DNA of 64,000 nt from Maniola hyperantus. Taxonomy: Eukaryota > Arthropoda > Insecta > Lepidoptera > Nymphalidae. The translations under genes and the position numbers were made by a program. Each line of letters starts with the position of its first letter. Position 1 is the stretch's first letter. The DNA lies in assembly GCF_902806685.2 (NCBI RefSeq), contig NC_048557.2:10549554-10613553 (forward strand). The letters run 5' to 3'. The notes beneath the pieces were generated by a model, which saw nothing but the letters and a program-made list of their open reading frames with translations, searched no databases and was not told where the DNA came from. Of this stretch, positions 40,591 to 50,569 are shown one piece after another.

Positions 40591-41042
40591 AGACATAGTA
40601 ATAAAAAAAGAGAACCGCTGTCGTGGCCCGTTTTGTGTGACCGAGACTTAACCTTCAGGCTTCCATTTGGTAGCTAAGATCAGGGGGCTATTGTGTTATC
40701 CCCGGCATTAAGGATTATGGAGTGGCAATGGATGGCCCATTGTTCTGGTTTGGAGGAAATCAGTTAGATATCGGGAGGGGGGTGGTTTACTAATGATATT
40801 TGACGGGATGCCGCAACGAGCTTAGTGGGGTTTTGCTTTAATTCGAACGGAAGAGAATTTGATATTCTTTATTCAAATGTACCTATTATGTATATTTCAA
40901 AAAAGCAAAACTGATATTTCGGTTCAGGTGAATCTTCGGTAAGTACTTTTTTTTATTTTAAATTATTATCAACGTAAAGAAAAGTCCAGTTTAGACACAG
41001 CAAAAAAAACCACATAGGTTTAGACATCGCTTGGTTTGTTGT
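40591..41042. other. Unassigned stretch
   Basis: No repeat or coding signal recognised. Confidence 0.5.
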
Positions 41043-41330
41043 GGGCTTCTTTTCAGACCGAGAAGAACCAGCAAGAAACTCGGCGGTTGCTCTTTTCAAA
41101 TATTTGATGTACAATATTATGCCATGTATAAAAAGTATTTGCAGTCTTGTGCGTTGCTGGAACGAGCTGCAGGTCAAATCCACGCTCTTTTATCATTTAG
41201 ATAATCTTCAATTGTACACAATTGAAGATTGCTTTTTTCGGGAGCATACTTTTAATAGATTTTTTAAACTTGTGTAAAGGTAAGTCCAAAATAGTTTGCG
41301 AGAAGTTTGCGGGAATGATCAATGTCGCCA
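41043..41330 (-). mobile_element. LINE-G 3' end with an internal hairpin
   Basis: GAGAAGAACCAGCAAGAAAC ... GGAACGAGCTGCAGGTCAAA ... AAACTTGTGTAAAGGTAAG. At 41203-41215 and 41218-41230 there are 13-base inverted copies (AATCTTCAATTGT) around AC, absent from other LINE-G copies. Confidence 0.8.
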
Positions 41331-41354
41331 TTCAAAAAGTGTAGTGTCTATCAA

Positions 41355-41549
41355 TCTAAGTACATAAAAGGAAGACCTGATTGACTGACTGACTGACTGA
41401 TCGAGCACAGCTCAAACTACTGGACGTAGCCGCTGAAATTTGGCATACACATAACTGTTATGATTTTTGAAAATTCAATCCCTAAGGGGATAAAATAGGG
41501 GTTTGAAATTTACGCAGTTCACTCAAATAAAGTCGCGAGCATAAGTTAG
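41355..41549 (+). mobile_element. HelA Helitron, diverged
   Basis: A-TCTAAGTACATAAAAGGAAG to GCGAGCATAAGTTAG. The GACGTAGGCATCCGCTAAG block is deleted and the hairpin is degraded (ACTCAAATAAAGTCGCG). Confidence 0.75.
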
Positions 41550-41862
41550 TTTTGCTATGAATTTGGTCTCAAAATCAAAATGATGATGGAAATAGAGGTA
41601 GGTACCTAGTTGTAGTTGCAAAAATAACAATGTCAATAGAAAATCAGTTTTGCAATTCAAATTGTAAATACATAACTTTTTTCGATAACAATGCCCGAAA
41701 ATTTATTTTAGAATTTAGACTTATGTAAACTGTAATATGTAAATTGGCTTCGCAGCGCATTGTCTGGTTGGCGCGAATTATTTGCGCCGTTTCTCTGCCT
41801 GAATTGGATTCCAACTAGTCGCGCAACTAGTCACACATGGCCATAGAATTACATGTATGTAG
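41550..41862. other. Unassigned stretch
   Basis: Nothing recognised. Confidence 0.5.
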
Positions 41863-41961
41863 GTACGTGGAATTAGGTTTTAAATCCCGTGGGAATTCTT
41901 TGATTTTCCAGGATAAAAAGTAGACTATGTTACTCTCCATCCTTTCAACTATCTCTGTGCC
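41863..41961 (-). mobile_element. HelB fragment cut by R420
   Basis: CGTGGAATTAGGTTTTAAAT, TTTTCCAGGATAAAAAGTAG, CAACTATCTCTGTGCC, then the R420 head begins. Confidence 0.65.
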
Positions 41962-42354
41962 AAAAAAAACTGGCCAAGTGCGAGTCAGGCTCGCGCAACG
42001 AGGGTTCCGTACTTACTACAGTCGTATTTTTTCGACATTTTGCACGATAATTCAAAAACTATGATGCATAAAAAAAAACTGTTTTAGAATGTACAGGTGA
42101 AGACCTTTCATATGATACCCCACTTGATATAGTTATCTTACTTCAAAATTGAAAATAGTCTAATTATTAGTTCATGACCACAATTAATTTTTTTTGGGTG
42201 ATGTAACCACAAATTCACGGTTTTCAAATTTTTCCCCGATTGTCAGCTATAAGACCTACCTACCTGCCAAATTTCATGACAGACAAACAGACAGACAGAC
42301 AACAAAATGATCCTATAAGGGTTCCGTTTTTCCTTTTGAGGTACGGAACCCTAA
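41962..42354 (+). mobile_element. R420, nearly full length
   Basis: AAAAAAAACTGGCCAAGTGC to TGAGGTACGGAACCCTAA. A short deletion removes the CAACGGGAAGTACCCTG block. Confidence 0.85.
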
Positions 42355-42642
42355 TTAAGTCGATTAGTTGCTCCATCTTCACTATTTACCCATATTCGCA
42401 ATGAAGAAATTTGTATTTGTATTAGTTGCTTGGCGAATTTATAGCTGCTGTTTAGAATATAGCGTAAAGCTATCTAATAAATGGTTTAGTCCTCAACATA
42501 AATCACGTGACAAGGCGAATAGGCCCAATATGGAATACACATTAGTCAATAAATCTTGGAATGTCTCTACATATTGACAACAGATTGGTATTAACTATAG
42601 AATTCTGAATAGAAATAGACGTACGTACTATTTACATAACTT

Positions 42643-42901
42643 TGAGCCGTGATAGCCTAGTGGTTAAGACGTCCACCTCCTATTCGGGAGGTCGGGGGTT
42701 CGATCCTGGGCATGCACCCCTAACTTCTCGGAGTCATGTGTGTTTTCTGCCTGAGAGTTCTCCACAATGTTCTCAAAGGTGTGTCAAGTCTGCCAATCTG
42801 CACTTGGCAATTGTGGTGGACTATGGCCTAAACTCTTTTCATTCTGAAAGAGACCCGTACGCAGTAGTGGGCCGACGATGCGTTGAGATGATGATGATGA
42901 C
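42643..42901 (+). mobile_element. SINE-1 with internal deletion
   Basis: GATAGCCTAGTGGTTAAGAC, GGTTCGATCCTGGGCATGC, then jumps from TCATGTGTGTTTT to CTGCCTGAGAGTTCTCC. Tail TTGAGATGATGATGATGA. Confidence 0.85.
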
Positions 42902-42961
42902 AGTTTAATTTACATAACTTCGTATTCAAATTACAGATCAATGTTCGGATTTAACTGATAA

Positions 42962-43241
42962 TACTCGCGCACTGAGGGTTCCGTACCACAATCTTATTTT
43001 ATCGACATTTTGCACGATAAATCAAAAACTATTTATGTCTAAAAAGAAATAAAATATGTTTTAGAATGTACAAGTAAAACAATGTACAATGTGATACCTA
43101 TAAGACCTATCTTCCTGCCAAATTTCGTGATTCTAGGTCAACGGGAAGTACCCTATAGGTTTCTTGACAAACAAACAGACAGACAACAAAGTGATCCTAT
43201 AAGGGTTCCGTTTTTCCTTTTGAGGTACGGAACCCTAAAAA
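42962..43241 (+). mobile_element. R420 with internal deletion
   Basis: Starts at ACTCGCGCACTGAGGGTTCC and ends GTACGGAACCCTAAAAAG. The middle TTAGTTCATGACCACAATTT block is missing. Confidence 0.75.
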
Positions 43242-43464
43242 GCACTTCAATTCGTAAAACTAGTTTTCGCTTATTAAACAGTTAACGGCAAACTAACCCT
43301 AGAACCGTTTGGTTCAAGTGTTTAAGCTCCAAGGAAAAATGGATTTTAACTATTCATAAAATACTTTCTCAGAAGCTTTTATGAAGTTTCAAAGAATCCG
43401 AATCTTCACATTTCTTTTTTAATACTTTTTGTAGCTTATCCGTTTGCGTTTTACTGATATTTCA

Positions 43465-43685
43465 TCTAAATATATAAAAGGAAAAGACTAACTGACTGAC
43501 TGACTGATCTATCAACGCACAGCTCAAACTACTGGACGGATCGGGCTGAAATTTTGCATGCAGATAGCTATTATGACGTAGGCATCCGCTAAGAAAGGAT
43601 TTTTGAAAATTCAATCCCTAAGGGGGTGAAATAGGGATTTGAAATTTGTGTAGTCCACGCGGACGAAGTCGCGAGCATGAGCTAG
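43465..43685 (+). mobile_element. HelA Helitron, complete
   Basis: A-TCTAAATATATAAAAGGAAA to GCGAGCATGAGCTAG-T, hairpin intact. Confidence 0.9.
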
Positions 43686-43742
43686 TCCTATGATAAGATT
43701 AATGCTTTGTGAATATGAGCTAGAAAGCAAACAAAAACAAAA

Positions 43743-43821
43743 GTGTGACAAACCGGCTCTACTCACGTTTTAAGTCGGCCTAACATCGACTAAATACGTG
43801 AGTAAAGCCGGTTTGTCACAC
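43743..43821. mobile_element. 79-bp palindromic MITE
   Basis: GTGTGACAAACCGGCTCTAC-TCACGT and its complement with one mismatch over 26 bases. Spacer TTTAAGTCGGCCTAACATCG is itself partly palindromic. No second copy in the window. Confidence 0.7.
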
Positions 43822-43884
43822 AATGTATAATGGAAATCACTCACGATAGTTTAAACGCTAAAAAAACAAAAGTATAATAATATA

Positions 43885-43950
43885 GCCTCAATAGCTCAAT
43901 GGTTAAGGAGCGGACTGAAATCAGAAAGGTCGGTGGTTTCTTTTGTTCGA
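43885..43950 (+). mobile_element. SINE-2 head
   Basis: GCCTCAATAGCTCAATGGTT and GGAGCGGACTGAAATCAGAA; the B box is changed (GTTTCTTTTGTTCGAATTC). Directly followed by SINE-1. Confidence 0.65.
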
Positions 43951-44250
43951 ATTCAAAAGAATTGCTTAACCGATGCACTCAAAATGTGTGGTAAGTCTGT
44001 GAATTCGCACTTGGCCAGCGTGGTGGAATATGGCCTTAACACTTCTCCACCACCGGTACTCAGTAGTGAGCAGTGGCGTGCAGCTGATAGAGGCATAAAC
44101 GCACTGCTTACCCCCGTTGTAATAAATCAATGCTTATTTTTCATTAAAACCTGCCGGAAAATAAGTTCATACCTAAATGCATACCCTGGCTTGAAATCCT
44201 GTGCACGCCACTGGTAGTGAGTCGGCGATTGTTTAAGATGATGATGATCT
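43951..44250 (+). mobile_element. SINE-1 3' half, split by hAT-like MITE
   Basis: AATGTGTGGTAAGTCTGTGA, CTTGGCCAGCGTGGTGGAAT, MITE, then GTAGTGAGTCGGCGATTGTT and GATGATGATGAT tail. Without the MITE the SINE reads through ACTCAGTAGTGAGTCGGCGA. Confidence 0.8.
44063..44221. mobile_element. 143-bp hAT-like MITE with 8-bp target duplication, copy 2
   Basis: Element 44071-44213 flanked by GTAGTGAG at 44063-44070 and 44214-44221. Same length and ends as the 36467 copy. The target is SINE-1 sequence, so the empty site is known. Confidence 0.93.
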
Positions 44251-44376
44251 ATTAGAATAACTACAACTCAATATATTATAAGTAGAACAAGTCTGCTTTG
44301 TCTCAGATTCGCGCACGTCGCAACTTTGCAACTCGGTTTTATCTCGCTTTGTGACGTGACTGTGTTAGCCATTTCA

Positions 44377-44381
<5 letters not shown>

Positions 44382-44415
<34 letters not shown>

Positions 44416-45155
44416 GATATAGCGAGCAAGCGAGCAGGCGGGTCACCTGATGTTAAGTGATTACCGCCGCCCATGAACATTTGCAGCACCAGAGGAGCCG
44501 CCGATGCGTTGCCGGCCTTTTAGGAATTTGTTGGTCCGCCCCTTGAATAACCCCATGTTATAATCTAGTGGGAACACCGCCGATGGGAGTTGGTTCCACA
44601 GTTTGCACGTGCGTGGAAAGAAGGATCTGGCGCAGCGGACGGTCGAAGTGCACCAGACACCCAGATGGTGAGGGTGAAATTCCTTACGGTGGCGCGCGGT
44701 GCGGTTGTAGAAAAAAGAGGGTGGAATGAGGTCAAAAAGCTCTTCAGAGCACTCCCCATTATACAGGCGATAGAACACGCATAGAGAGCTAACGTCTCTG
44801 CGGTGCTCCAGGCTTTCCAACGAGGCGGTTAGTTTGGGATCGTCCACAAGTCGAACAGCCCGCCTTTGGATCCGATCAAATGGAAGGAGTTGGTACTGGG
44901 GTGCTCCAGCCCAAAGGTGGGAGCAGTACTCCATGTGAGGGCGGACTTGCGCCTTATAGAGTAGGAGCCTATGCTCGGGCGCGAAGTACCGCTTTGCTCT
45001 GTTGAGCACCCCAAGCTTTTTGGAGGCTAATTTGGCCTTGCGTCGAGCTGTGCCTAGACTCATCCATTGTGCGCCGAGCTGATCCTTTGTGTGGGCCGCT
45101 GTCTCGCGACTCGTAGCACCGCCTTTGAGGCTTACACTCCTCAGTTTAAAGATTA
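44382..45155 (-). mobile_element. LINE Jk-1, longest remnant
   Basis: The 200-residue ORF 45063-44461 covers the end of the RT and the C-terminal domain: YKAQVRPHMEYCSHLWAGAP (conserved after the RT palm), FDRIQRRAVRLV, SLEHRRDVSSLCVFYRLYNG, RTCKLWNQLPSAVFPLDYNM, GLFKGRTNKFL. This is jockey/CR1-group. Open frame extends a further ~25 codons upstream without a methionine. The catalytic YxDD is not included, so it is 5'-truncated. 3' UTR, then a run of about 30 T (poly-A on the minus strand) at 44382-44411. Confidence 0.85.
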
Positions 45156-45209
45156 ACTGAGCTAAATCAACTAGGACTTGTTTACTATTGTAAAGAAAAT
45201 CCTTACTAA

Positions 45210-45427
45210 TCTTAAATATATAAAAGGAAAAGGTGACTGACTGACTGATCTATCAACGCACAGCTCAAACTACTGGACGGATCGGGCTGAAATTTGGCAT
45301 GCAGATAGCTATTATGACGTAGGTATCCGCTAAAAAAGGATTTTTGAAACTTCAACCCCCCAAGGGGGTGAAATAGGGGTTTGAAATTTGTGTAGTCCAC
45401 GCGAACGAAGTCGCGAGCATACGCTAG
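45210..45427 (+). mobile_element. HelA Helitron, complete
   Basis: A-TCTTAAATATATAAAAGG to GCGAGCATACGCTAG-T. Confidence 0.9.
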
Positions 45428-45442
45428 TTTTAGATAAGTACA

Positions 45443-45490
45443 TAGCGGTGATAGCCTAGTGGTTAACCTTCTATTCGGGGGTATAGGGTC
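45443..45490 (+). mobile_element. SINE-1 head scrap
   Basis: GCGGTGATAGCCTAGTGGTT then TTCTATTCGGGGGTATAGG; ends at a HelA copy. Confidence 0.6.
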
Positions 45491-45682
45491 GGACTACACA
45501 AATTTCAAACCCCTATTACACGCCTTAGGGGTTGAATTTTCAAAAATCCTTTCTTAGCGGATGCGTACGTTATAATAGCTATCTGCATGCCAAATTTCAG
45601 TCCGATCCGTCTAGTAGTTTGAGCTGTGCGTTGATAGATCAGTCAGTCATTCAGTTACCTTTTCGTTTTATATATTTAAAGA
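45491..45682 (-). mobile_element. HelA lacking its 3' tip
   Basis: Starts GGACTACACAAATTTCAAAC (no hairpin or CTAG) and ends TATATATTTAAAGA-T. Confidence 0.8.
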
Positions 45683-45688
45683 TATATA

Positions 45689-46109
45689 GATAAAAGAAGA
45701 TAGATACCTGTAAGTAGCTAATTTGCCATCGCAACTAAGCCGTAACGCCCTCACATTATTTCATATTACCAACATGTTTAGTGTGATTACAGGAAAATGG
45801 AAATGTCGTTAGTTATGTAATTAGCGCTCTGTAATTTACTCGTGTAATAATTAGCGTCGCTGTAATCGCTTGTGATAGTGGACTACACAATGGAAACTGT
45901 TACAAATTGGACATTATTATATAACATTTTGATGGGTCGTCGGCTTATGGTAATAGAATACTTTGTCTATTTGTTAATGGTATATCTATTACTTTCATAG
46001 GAGACATCTTCTAAATATATAACAGGAAAAGGTTCTTCTCGGTAGGAAAGACATTCCGAACCAGTGGTAGATGCGTCCGACGATTCGAAAGTACTTGTGA
46101 AAGTTTACT
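45689..46109 (+). repeat. Inverted duplication, left arm
   Basis: Pairs with the reverse complement of 51472-51892 at roughly 95% by eye. Content: ~320 bases unique sequence (TAGCTAATTTGCCATCGCAA, ATGGGTCGTCGGCTTATGGT), a HelA 5' tip (TCTAAATATATAACAGG), then a LINE-G tail (GGTTCTTCTCGGTAGGAAAG). Both arms carry the same three-part junctions. Confidence 0.9.
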
Positions 46110-46129
46110 TGAATAAAAAATATTTATTA

Positions 46130-46368
46130 CTAGCTTATGCTCGCGATTTCGTCCGCGTGGACTACACAAATGTCAACCCCTATTTCACCCCCTTAGGGGT
46201 TGAATTTTCGAAAATCCTTTCTTAGCGGATGCCTACGTCATAATAGCTATCTGCATGCCAAATTTCAGCCCGATCCGTCCAGTAGTTTGAGCTGTGCGTT
46301 GATAGATCAGTCAGTCAGTCAGTCAGTCAGTCAATCAGTCAGTCACCCTTTCCTTTTATATATTTAGA
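46130..46368 (-). mobile_element. HelA Helitron, complete, long GACT run
   Basis: A-CTAGCTTATGCTCGCGATTT to TATATATTTAGA-T, with a GTCAGTCAGTCAGTCAGTCA-type run of over 35 bases. Confidence 0.9.
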
Positions 46369-46378
46369 TTACTATTAT

Positions 46379-46569
46379 TACTGACTGACTGATCTATCAA
46401 CGCACAGCTCAAACTACTGGACGGATCGGGCTGAAATTTGGCATGCAGATAGCTATTATGACGTAGGCATCCGCTAAGAAAGGATTTTTGAAAACCCAAC
46501 CCTAAGGGGGTGAAATAGGGGTTTGAAATTTGTGTAGTCCACGCGGACGAAGTCGCGAGCATAAGCTAG
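46379..46569 (+). mobile_element. HelA Helitron, 5' tip missing, opposite orientation
   Basis: ACTGACTGACTGATCTATCA to GCATAAGCTAG-T. With 46130-46368 it forms a back-to-back pair separated by ten bases (TTACTATTAT). Confidence 0.85.
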
Positions 46570-46635
46570 TAGATAATAAATTGCTTCACGCGGTCGTGAC
46601 GTCATAATTGCCTGGAATTGAGGAATTTCAATAGA

Positions 46636-46845
46636 CACGAGTAGATAATATATAGACCAGAGGGGAAGCTTCATACTAGCGGCTGGCTGTAGGTACACTC
46701 ACTCTAGCGCAGCTCACGCACACCACGACGTGTCACGGACGCTCCGTTTGCCGCCAAACTGGGCGCACGGAGCGTCCGTGGCACGTCGTGGTGTGCGTGA
46801 GCTAGTGTGAAGCTTCCCCTCTGGTCTATAATATCTACTCATGTG
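46636..46845. mobile_element. Long palindromic MITE
   Basis: Arms with TATAGACCAGAGGGGAAGCT-TCA (23 bases perfect) and, inside, CTCACGCACACCACGACGTG ... CACGGACGCTCCG, pair over most of the element. Non-coding; transcripts would form a long hairpin. Confidence 0.75.
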
Positions 46846-47219
46846 GTGTAAGTGTGCCTTTAGAATTTGTGAAAAAATAATTTGGTAGACAGCCCTACCA
46901 AATTCTACTGTATCTACAATTGAACCATCTTGAATTCAGTACATTCCGATGTAAGCGTGTTGTCAAAGCACATATCCAGCTCGATAATTACTGACTGTAC
47001 ATACCATTCCAGCTAAAGGGAATGCTATATACTGAACCAACACGGCTTGTGATTATAATCAAACAAAGCTGGAATCCGGAATTAATAATAAACTTAATTA
47101 CGATACCCGGCTAATTATAAATTATATTATTGTAATTATAAGCCTTAATAATGATACAGTTCGAAAATGAAGTTACATGAGACCTATAGAACTCAAGGCA
47201 TATTAAGTACCTATATCTA
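46846..47219. other. Unassigned stretch
   Basis: Nothing recognised before the TA-1 element. Confidence 0.5.
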
Positions 47220-47265
47220 CAGTACGCGGCAGAAAATAATGTACATCTGCCTTTAGAATGACATT

Positions 47266-47473
47266 TGTTAGATGTAAAATTTGAAGCCTCTTACTAATGT
47301 TACCCGTACTCATTGTTATAGCACTGTGCCTATGGCTCAATGCCTTCTACTTTTCAAGTGTGATCTCTGGACGCTTACGTTGGCATATACAAGTTGTTAA
47401 GTTGTAATAATTATTTAAATTGATTAAAAGTTATTAGTGCACAATTCTATTTTATTTACACATAAAATCATTA
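47266..47473 (+). repeat. Copia-type 5' LTR, 208 bp
   Basis: TGTTAGATGTAAAATTTGAA to ACACATAAAATCATTA. Identical by eye to the 3' LTR over all 208 bases. Ends TG...TA instead of the usual TG...CA. Confidence 0.92.
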
Positions 47474-47487
47474 GGTTAAGGGCCCGG
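47474..47487 (+). other. Primer-binding site
   Basis: GGTTAAGGGCCCGG directly follows the 5' LTR. It resembles the complement of the internal (anticodon-stem) part of initiator tRNA-Met, the primer region used by Drosophila copia, with one change in the anticodon (AAG for ATG). Confidence 0.65.
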
Positions 47488-47588
47488 AAAGCCCTGGATA
47501 GTAGAATCAAAGTGAACATTGTCGGGAACATAACCTCGCGTCAACGTGTGCCACGCCCCCACAACTCTTATTATAATTTTTCACAAAA

Positions 47589-47960
47589 ATGTCTTCGGCT
47601 AATCCACTCACATTGGTTGATACAATTGATAACGTACACATTCAAGTAGCGAAGACAGCCAAAGAGGTCTGGGATAAATTATCACGTGCCATTGACGACT
47701 CCGGGCTGACACGCCGAGTAGGTCTGCTGCGTGACTTGTGCACTACGACACTTGACCGATGCCAAAACGTAAAGGAATACGTAAGCAAGATCATCACGAC
47801 AGCTCATAAGCTAAGAAATATAGGCTTAAAAGTGGATAATGAGTGGTTGGGAACATCGCTACTCTCCGGTCTGCCTGAATACTATAAGCCTATGATGATA
47901 GCAAATGAGAGCTCAGGTATGCAAATATCGGCAGACTCCGTAAAGTCTAAACATTTGTAA
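47589..47960 (+). pseudogene. Copia gag remnant
   Basis: 123 residues. After MSSANPLTLVDTIDNV it reads TAKEVWDKLSRAIDDSGLTR, LLRDLCTTTLDRCQNVKEYV and LGTSLLSGLPEYYKPMMIA, the helical capsid-like region (UBN2/gag_polypeptide) of Copia elements. The first ~60-70 residues normal for the family are missing, and it ends before any CCHC zinc knuckle. A deletion joins it to the protease region. Confidence 0.75.
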
Positions 47961-47973
47961 GATGTCAGAGGTG

Positions 47974-48845
47974 CTTAGAGGTTAGCAATGACAAAATTTT
48001 AGTCTTAGATGTCTTTTATGTGCCGAAATTTCGTACAAATTTACTATCAGTAAGTCAAATCACAATGGTGGCCAAGTAACATTTTATAATTTGCTATTTT
48101 ATTATTTCCGAGTGTTATTTTGAATAACTAAAATAAGAGAGTGGCAACGGCCAGCTTAATCAACAACATGCACCGGCTGAATACCCCTAAGGGCTATGCA
48201 TGCATGTCTGACGTTGACAAGCAAGATACTTACCTGTGGCACCATTTAATGACTCATGTGGCCAAGTAACATTTTGTAATTTGCTATTTTATTATTTCTG
48301 TGTGTTATTTTGAATAACTAAAATAAGAAAGTGGCAACTGCCAGCTTAATCAACAACATGCACCGGCTGAATACCCCTAAGGGCTATGCATGCATGTCTG
48401 ACGTTGACAAGCAAGATACTTACCTGTGGCACCAACGGATGGGTCATTTGAACTTAAATAGTCTGAAAAAAATGAAAGAAAAATCTTACCTGTTATGAGT
48501 TCAGGAGAAATATGTTTAGAGGTTAGCAATGACAAAGGCGAAGGAAACAAAATTTTATTTAAAGATGTCTTGTATGTGCCGGAACCTGCTACAAATTTAC
48601 TATCAGTAAGTCAAATAATTATGGTGGCCAAGTAATATTTAATAATAAGGACTGTGTTATTTTGAATAGCCAAAATAAGAGAGTGGCAACAGCCAGCTTA
48701 ATCAACAACATGCACCGGCTGAATACCCTAAGGGCTATGCATGCATGTCTGAAGTTGACGAGCAAGATACTTACCTGTGGCACCATTTAATCAGTCATTT
48801 GAACTTAAATAGTCTGGAAAAGATGAAAGAAAATACAGTAGGTGT
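47974..48845 (+). pseudogene. Copia protease/pre-integrase region, triplicated
   Basis: Protease C-terminal codons (DVLYVPEPATNLLSVSQI) occur at about 47980-48060 and 48510-48630. The pre-integrase segment (GCCAGCTTAATCAACAACAT ... GATACTTACCTGTGGCACCA, encoding LWHQRMGHLNLNSL) occurs three times: about 48069-48256, 48257-48494 and 48634-48845. The active-site DSG part is absent. Confidence 0.75.
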
Positions 48846-49440
48846 TTGCTTATCAGAAAAGAAAGTTAGTTTTGCATGTGCAACATGCAAGGAAGGAAAG
48901 CAAACATGACTATCATACACTCAGATGTCTGTGGTCCTATGGAAACCAAATCACTGAGTGGTAGTAGATATTTCTTAACATTTTTGGATGTAATCTAAGA
49001 AGATTTTTGTCAATTTATATGAAATAAAACACAAGTTATAGAAAAAGTCAAGGAATTCAGAAATCAAGTGGAAAACCATATGTAAGTCACATGAAAACGT
49101 TTGGATGTGAAGCCATGGTTCACTTACCTAAAGAAAAACGAAAGAAAATACTGTAGGTGTTTGCTTATCAGAAAAGAAAGTTAGTTTTGCATGTGCAACA
49201 TGCAAGGAAGGAAAGCAAACATGACTATCATACACTCAGATGTCTGTGGTCCAATGGAAACCAAATCACTGGGTGGTAGTAGATATTTCTTAACATTTTT
49301 GGATGAAATCTAAGAAGATTTTTGTCTATTTTATACAAAATAAAACACAACCTGTAGAAAAAGTAAAGGAATTCAGAAATCAAGTAGAAAACCATATGTA
49401 AGTCACATGAAAACGTTTGATATTTAAGCCATGGTTCACT
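48826..49440 (+). pseudogene. Copia integrase N-terminal part, duplicated in tandem
   Basis: 48826-49140 and 49141-49440 are direct copies (GTAGGTGTTTGCTTATCAGA ... CATGGTTCACTTACCTAAAG). Each encodes a cysteine-bearing zinc-type piece (FACATCKEGKQ) and HSDVCGPMETKSL...RYFLTFLD, which include the first two acidic residues of the DDE core, then a stop. The segment with the third acidic residue is deleted. Confidence 0.75.
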
Positions 49441-49877
49441 TACCTAAAGAAAAACAAAAGAAATGGAATTCTAAAGCTAAGAAGAGGATTTTCATTGGAT
49501 ATTGTGATAATACCAAAAGTTACAGGTTTATTGTACCCAACTCCAAGTCCATGATTAAAAGTAGAGATGCTACTTTCCTAGAATCTACTGTCAAAAGAAA
49601 TTATGTGCCCGTGGAGTTGAATGCAACAGAAACTTACCAGAAGAGTGATTCTTGTGATAGTGAAGAGGATCCCTCGGACAGCTCGCAAGACACAGTTACT
49701 GAAAATAAATCGGAAAGCGAGTACTTACCTGATGAAAGTAGTGAGTCTAGTATTGAGTCTCCGCTGGTTTCACACATTACATTGAGACCTAGAAATAAAA
49801 TAAGTACCAGGAAACCAGAGAATACTTACCTGTGCTACAGTGAAGATGTTTTATTCTGTACAGCTCCTGAAACATAA
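49431..49877 (+). pseudogene. Copia integrase C-terminal part
   Basis: 148 residues: MVHLPKEKQKKWNSKAKKRI, FIGYCDNTKSYRFIVP and SRDATFLE are the conserved region after the integrase core; an acidic, serine-rich linker follows (about residues 70-120). The start is formed by the preceding duplication, so the methionine is not a natural start. A frameshift near 49870 separates it from RT. Confidence 0.8.
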
Positions 49878-50295
49878 TAGTAATGCATTGAGTTCAAGCG
49901 ATGCAGATAAATGGAGAAAATCTATCAGTGAAGAACTTGAGGCTCATGAAAAGAATGAAACCTGGACATTGGTAGAAAAACCATCAGACACCAAGGTAAT
50001 TGGATGTAAATGGGTCTTCCGAATCAAAGACGAGCCAACGGGTCCACGCTTCAAGTCACGACTTTGTGCCAAAGGTTATGCACAAACTGAAGGTATAGAT
50101 TACAAGGAAACTTTTGCTCCGACAGTCAGGTATGACTCAATCCGTTTATTATTGTCTTTAGCTGTTGAATATAATCTAGAAATTATTCAATTGGATGTTA
50201 AAACTGCTTTTCTCTATGGAGAATTAGAAGAGAATATATTTATGTCTCCACCAGAAGGTCTAACCTGCAAAAGTAACATGTGGGCTTGTCAATAG
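49840..50295 (+). pseudogene. Copia reverse transcriptase, N-terminal half
   Basis: DADKWRKSISEELEAHEKNE, VIG-CKWVFRIK, LCAKGYAQTEGIDYKETFAP and IIQLDVKTAFLYGELEENIF belong to the RVT_2 domain, with the first catalytic aspartate (LDVKTAFL). It ends in a stop after a deletion of the fingers/palm connection. Confidence 0.85.
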
Positions 50296-50569
50296 CAAAG
50301 CTGACCAATGTGTTTATATGGGCAATGTAAATGGAACAAAATGCTATTTATGTTTATATGTGGATGACGGCCTATTGTTTTCTACGAATAAGTCTGTATT
50401 AAAAGAGCTTATCAGTGACTTGCAAACAATTTTTGAAATAAAAACAAGCTCAGTTAGTAATTTTGTCGGAATGCAAATAGAGAAATGCAAGAAATACTGG
50501 GTTACTGAGATGCAGACTATGCCAATTATGTTGACACCAGATGCTCAATCACGGGCTATGTATTCATAA
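50296..50569 (+). pseudogene. Copia reverse transcriptase, YVDD part
   Basis: Reads ADQCVYMGNVNGTKCYLCLY then VDDGLLFSTNKSVLKEL and FVGMQIEKCKK. The YVDD pair is kept. About 60-70 residues expected before it are deleted, and another deletion follows at about 50530. Confidence 0.85.

Noticed and set aside
40118..40677. Overlapping GC-rich ORFs of up to 127 codons as genes
   Set aside because: They are open in several frames on both strands because of high GC and lie in a MITE with inverted ends.
46280..46345. (GTCA)n run as a telomeric or CRISPR-like repeat
   Set aside because: It is the microsatellite inside HelA; lepidopteran telomeres are TTAGG. No CRISPR-like spacing anywhere in the window.
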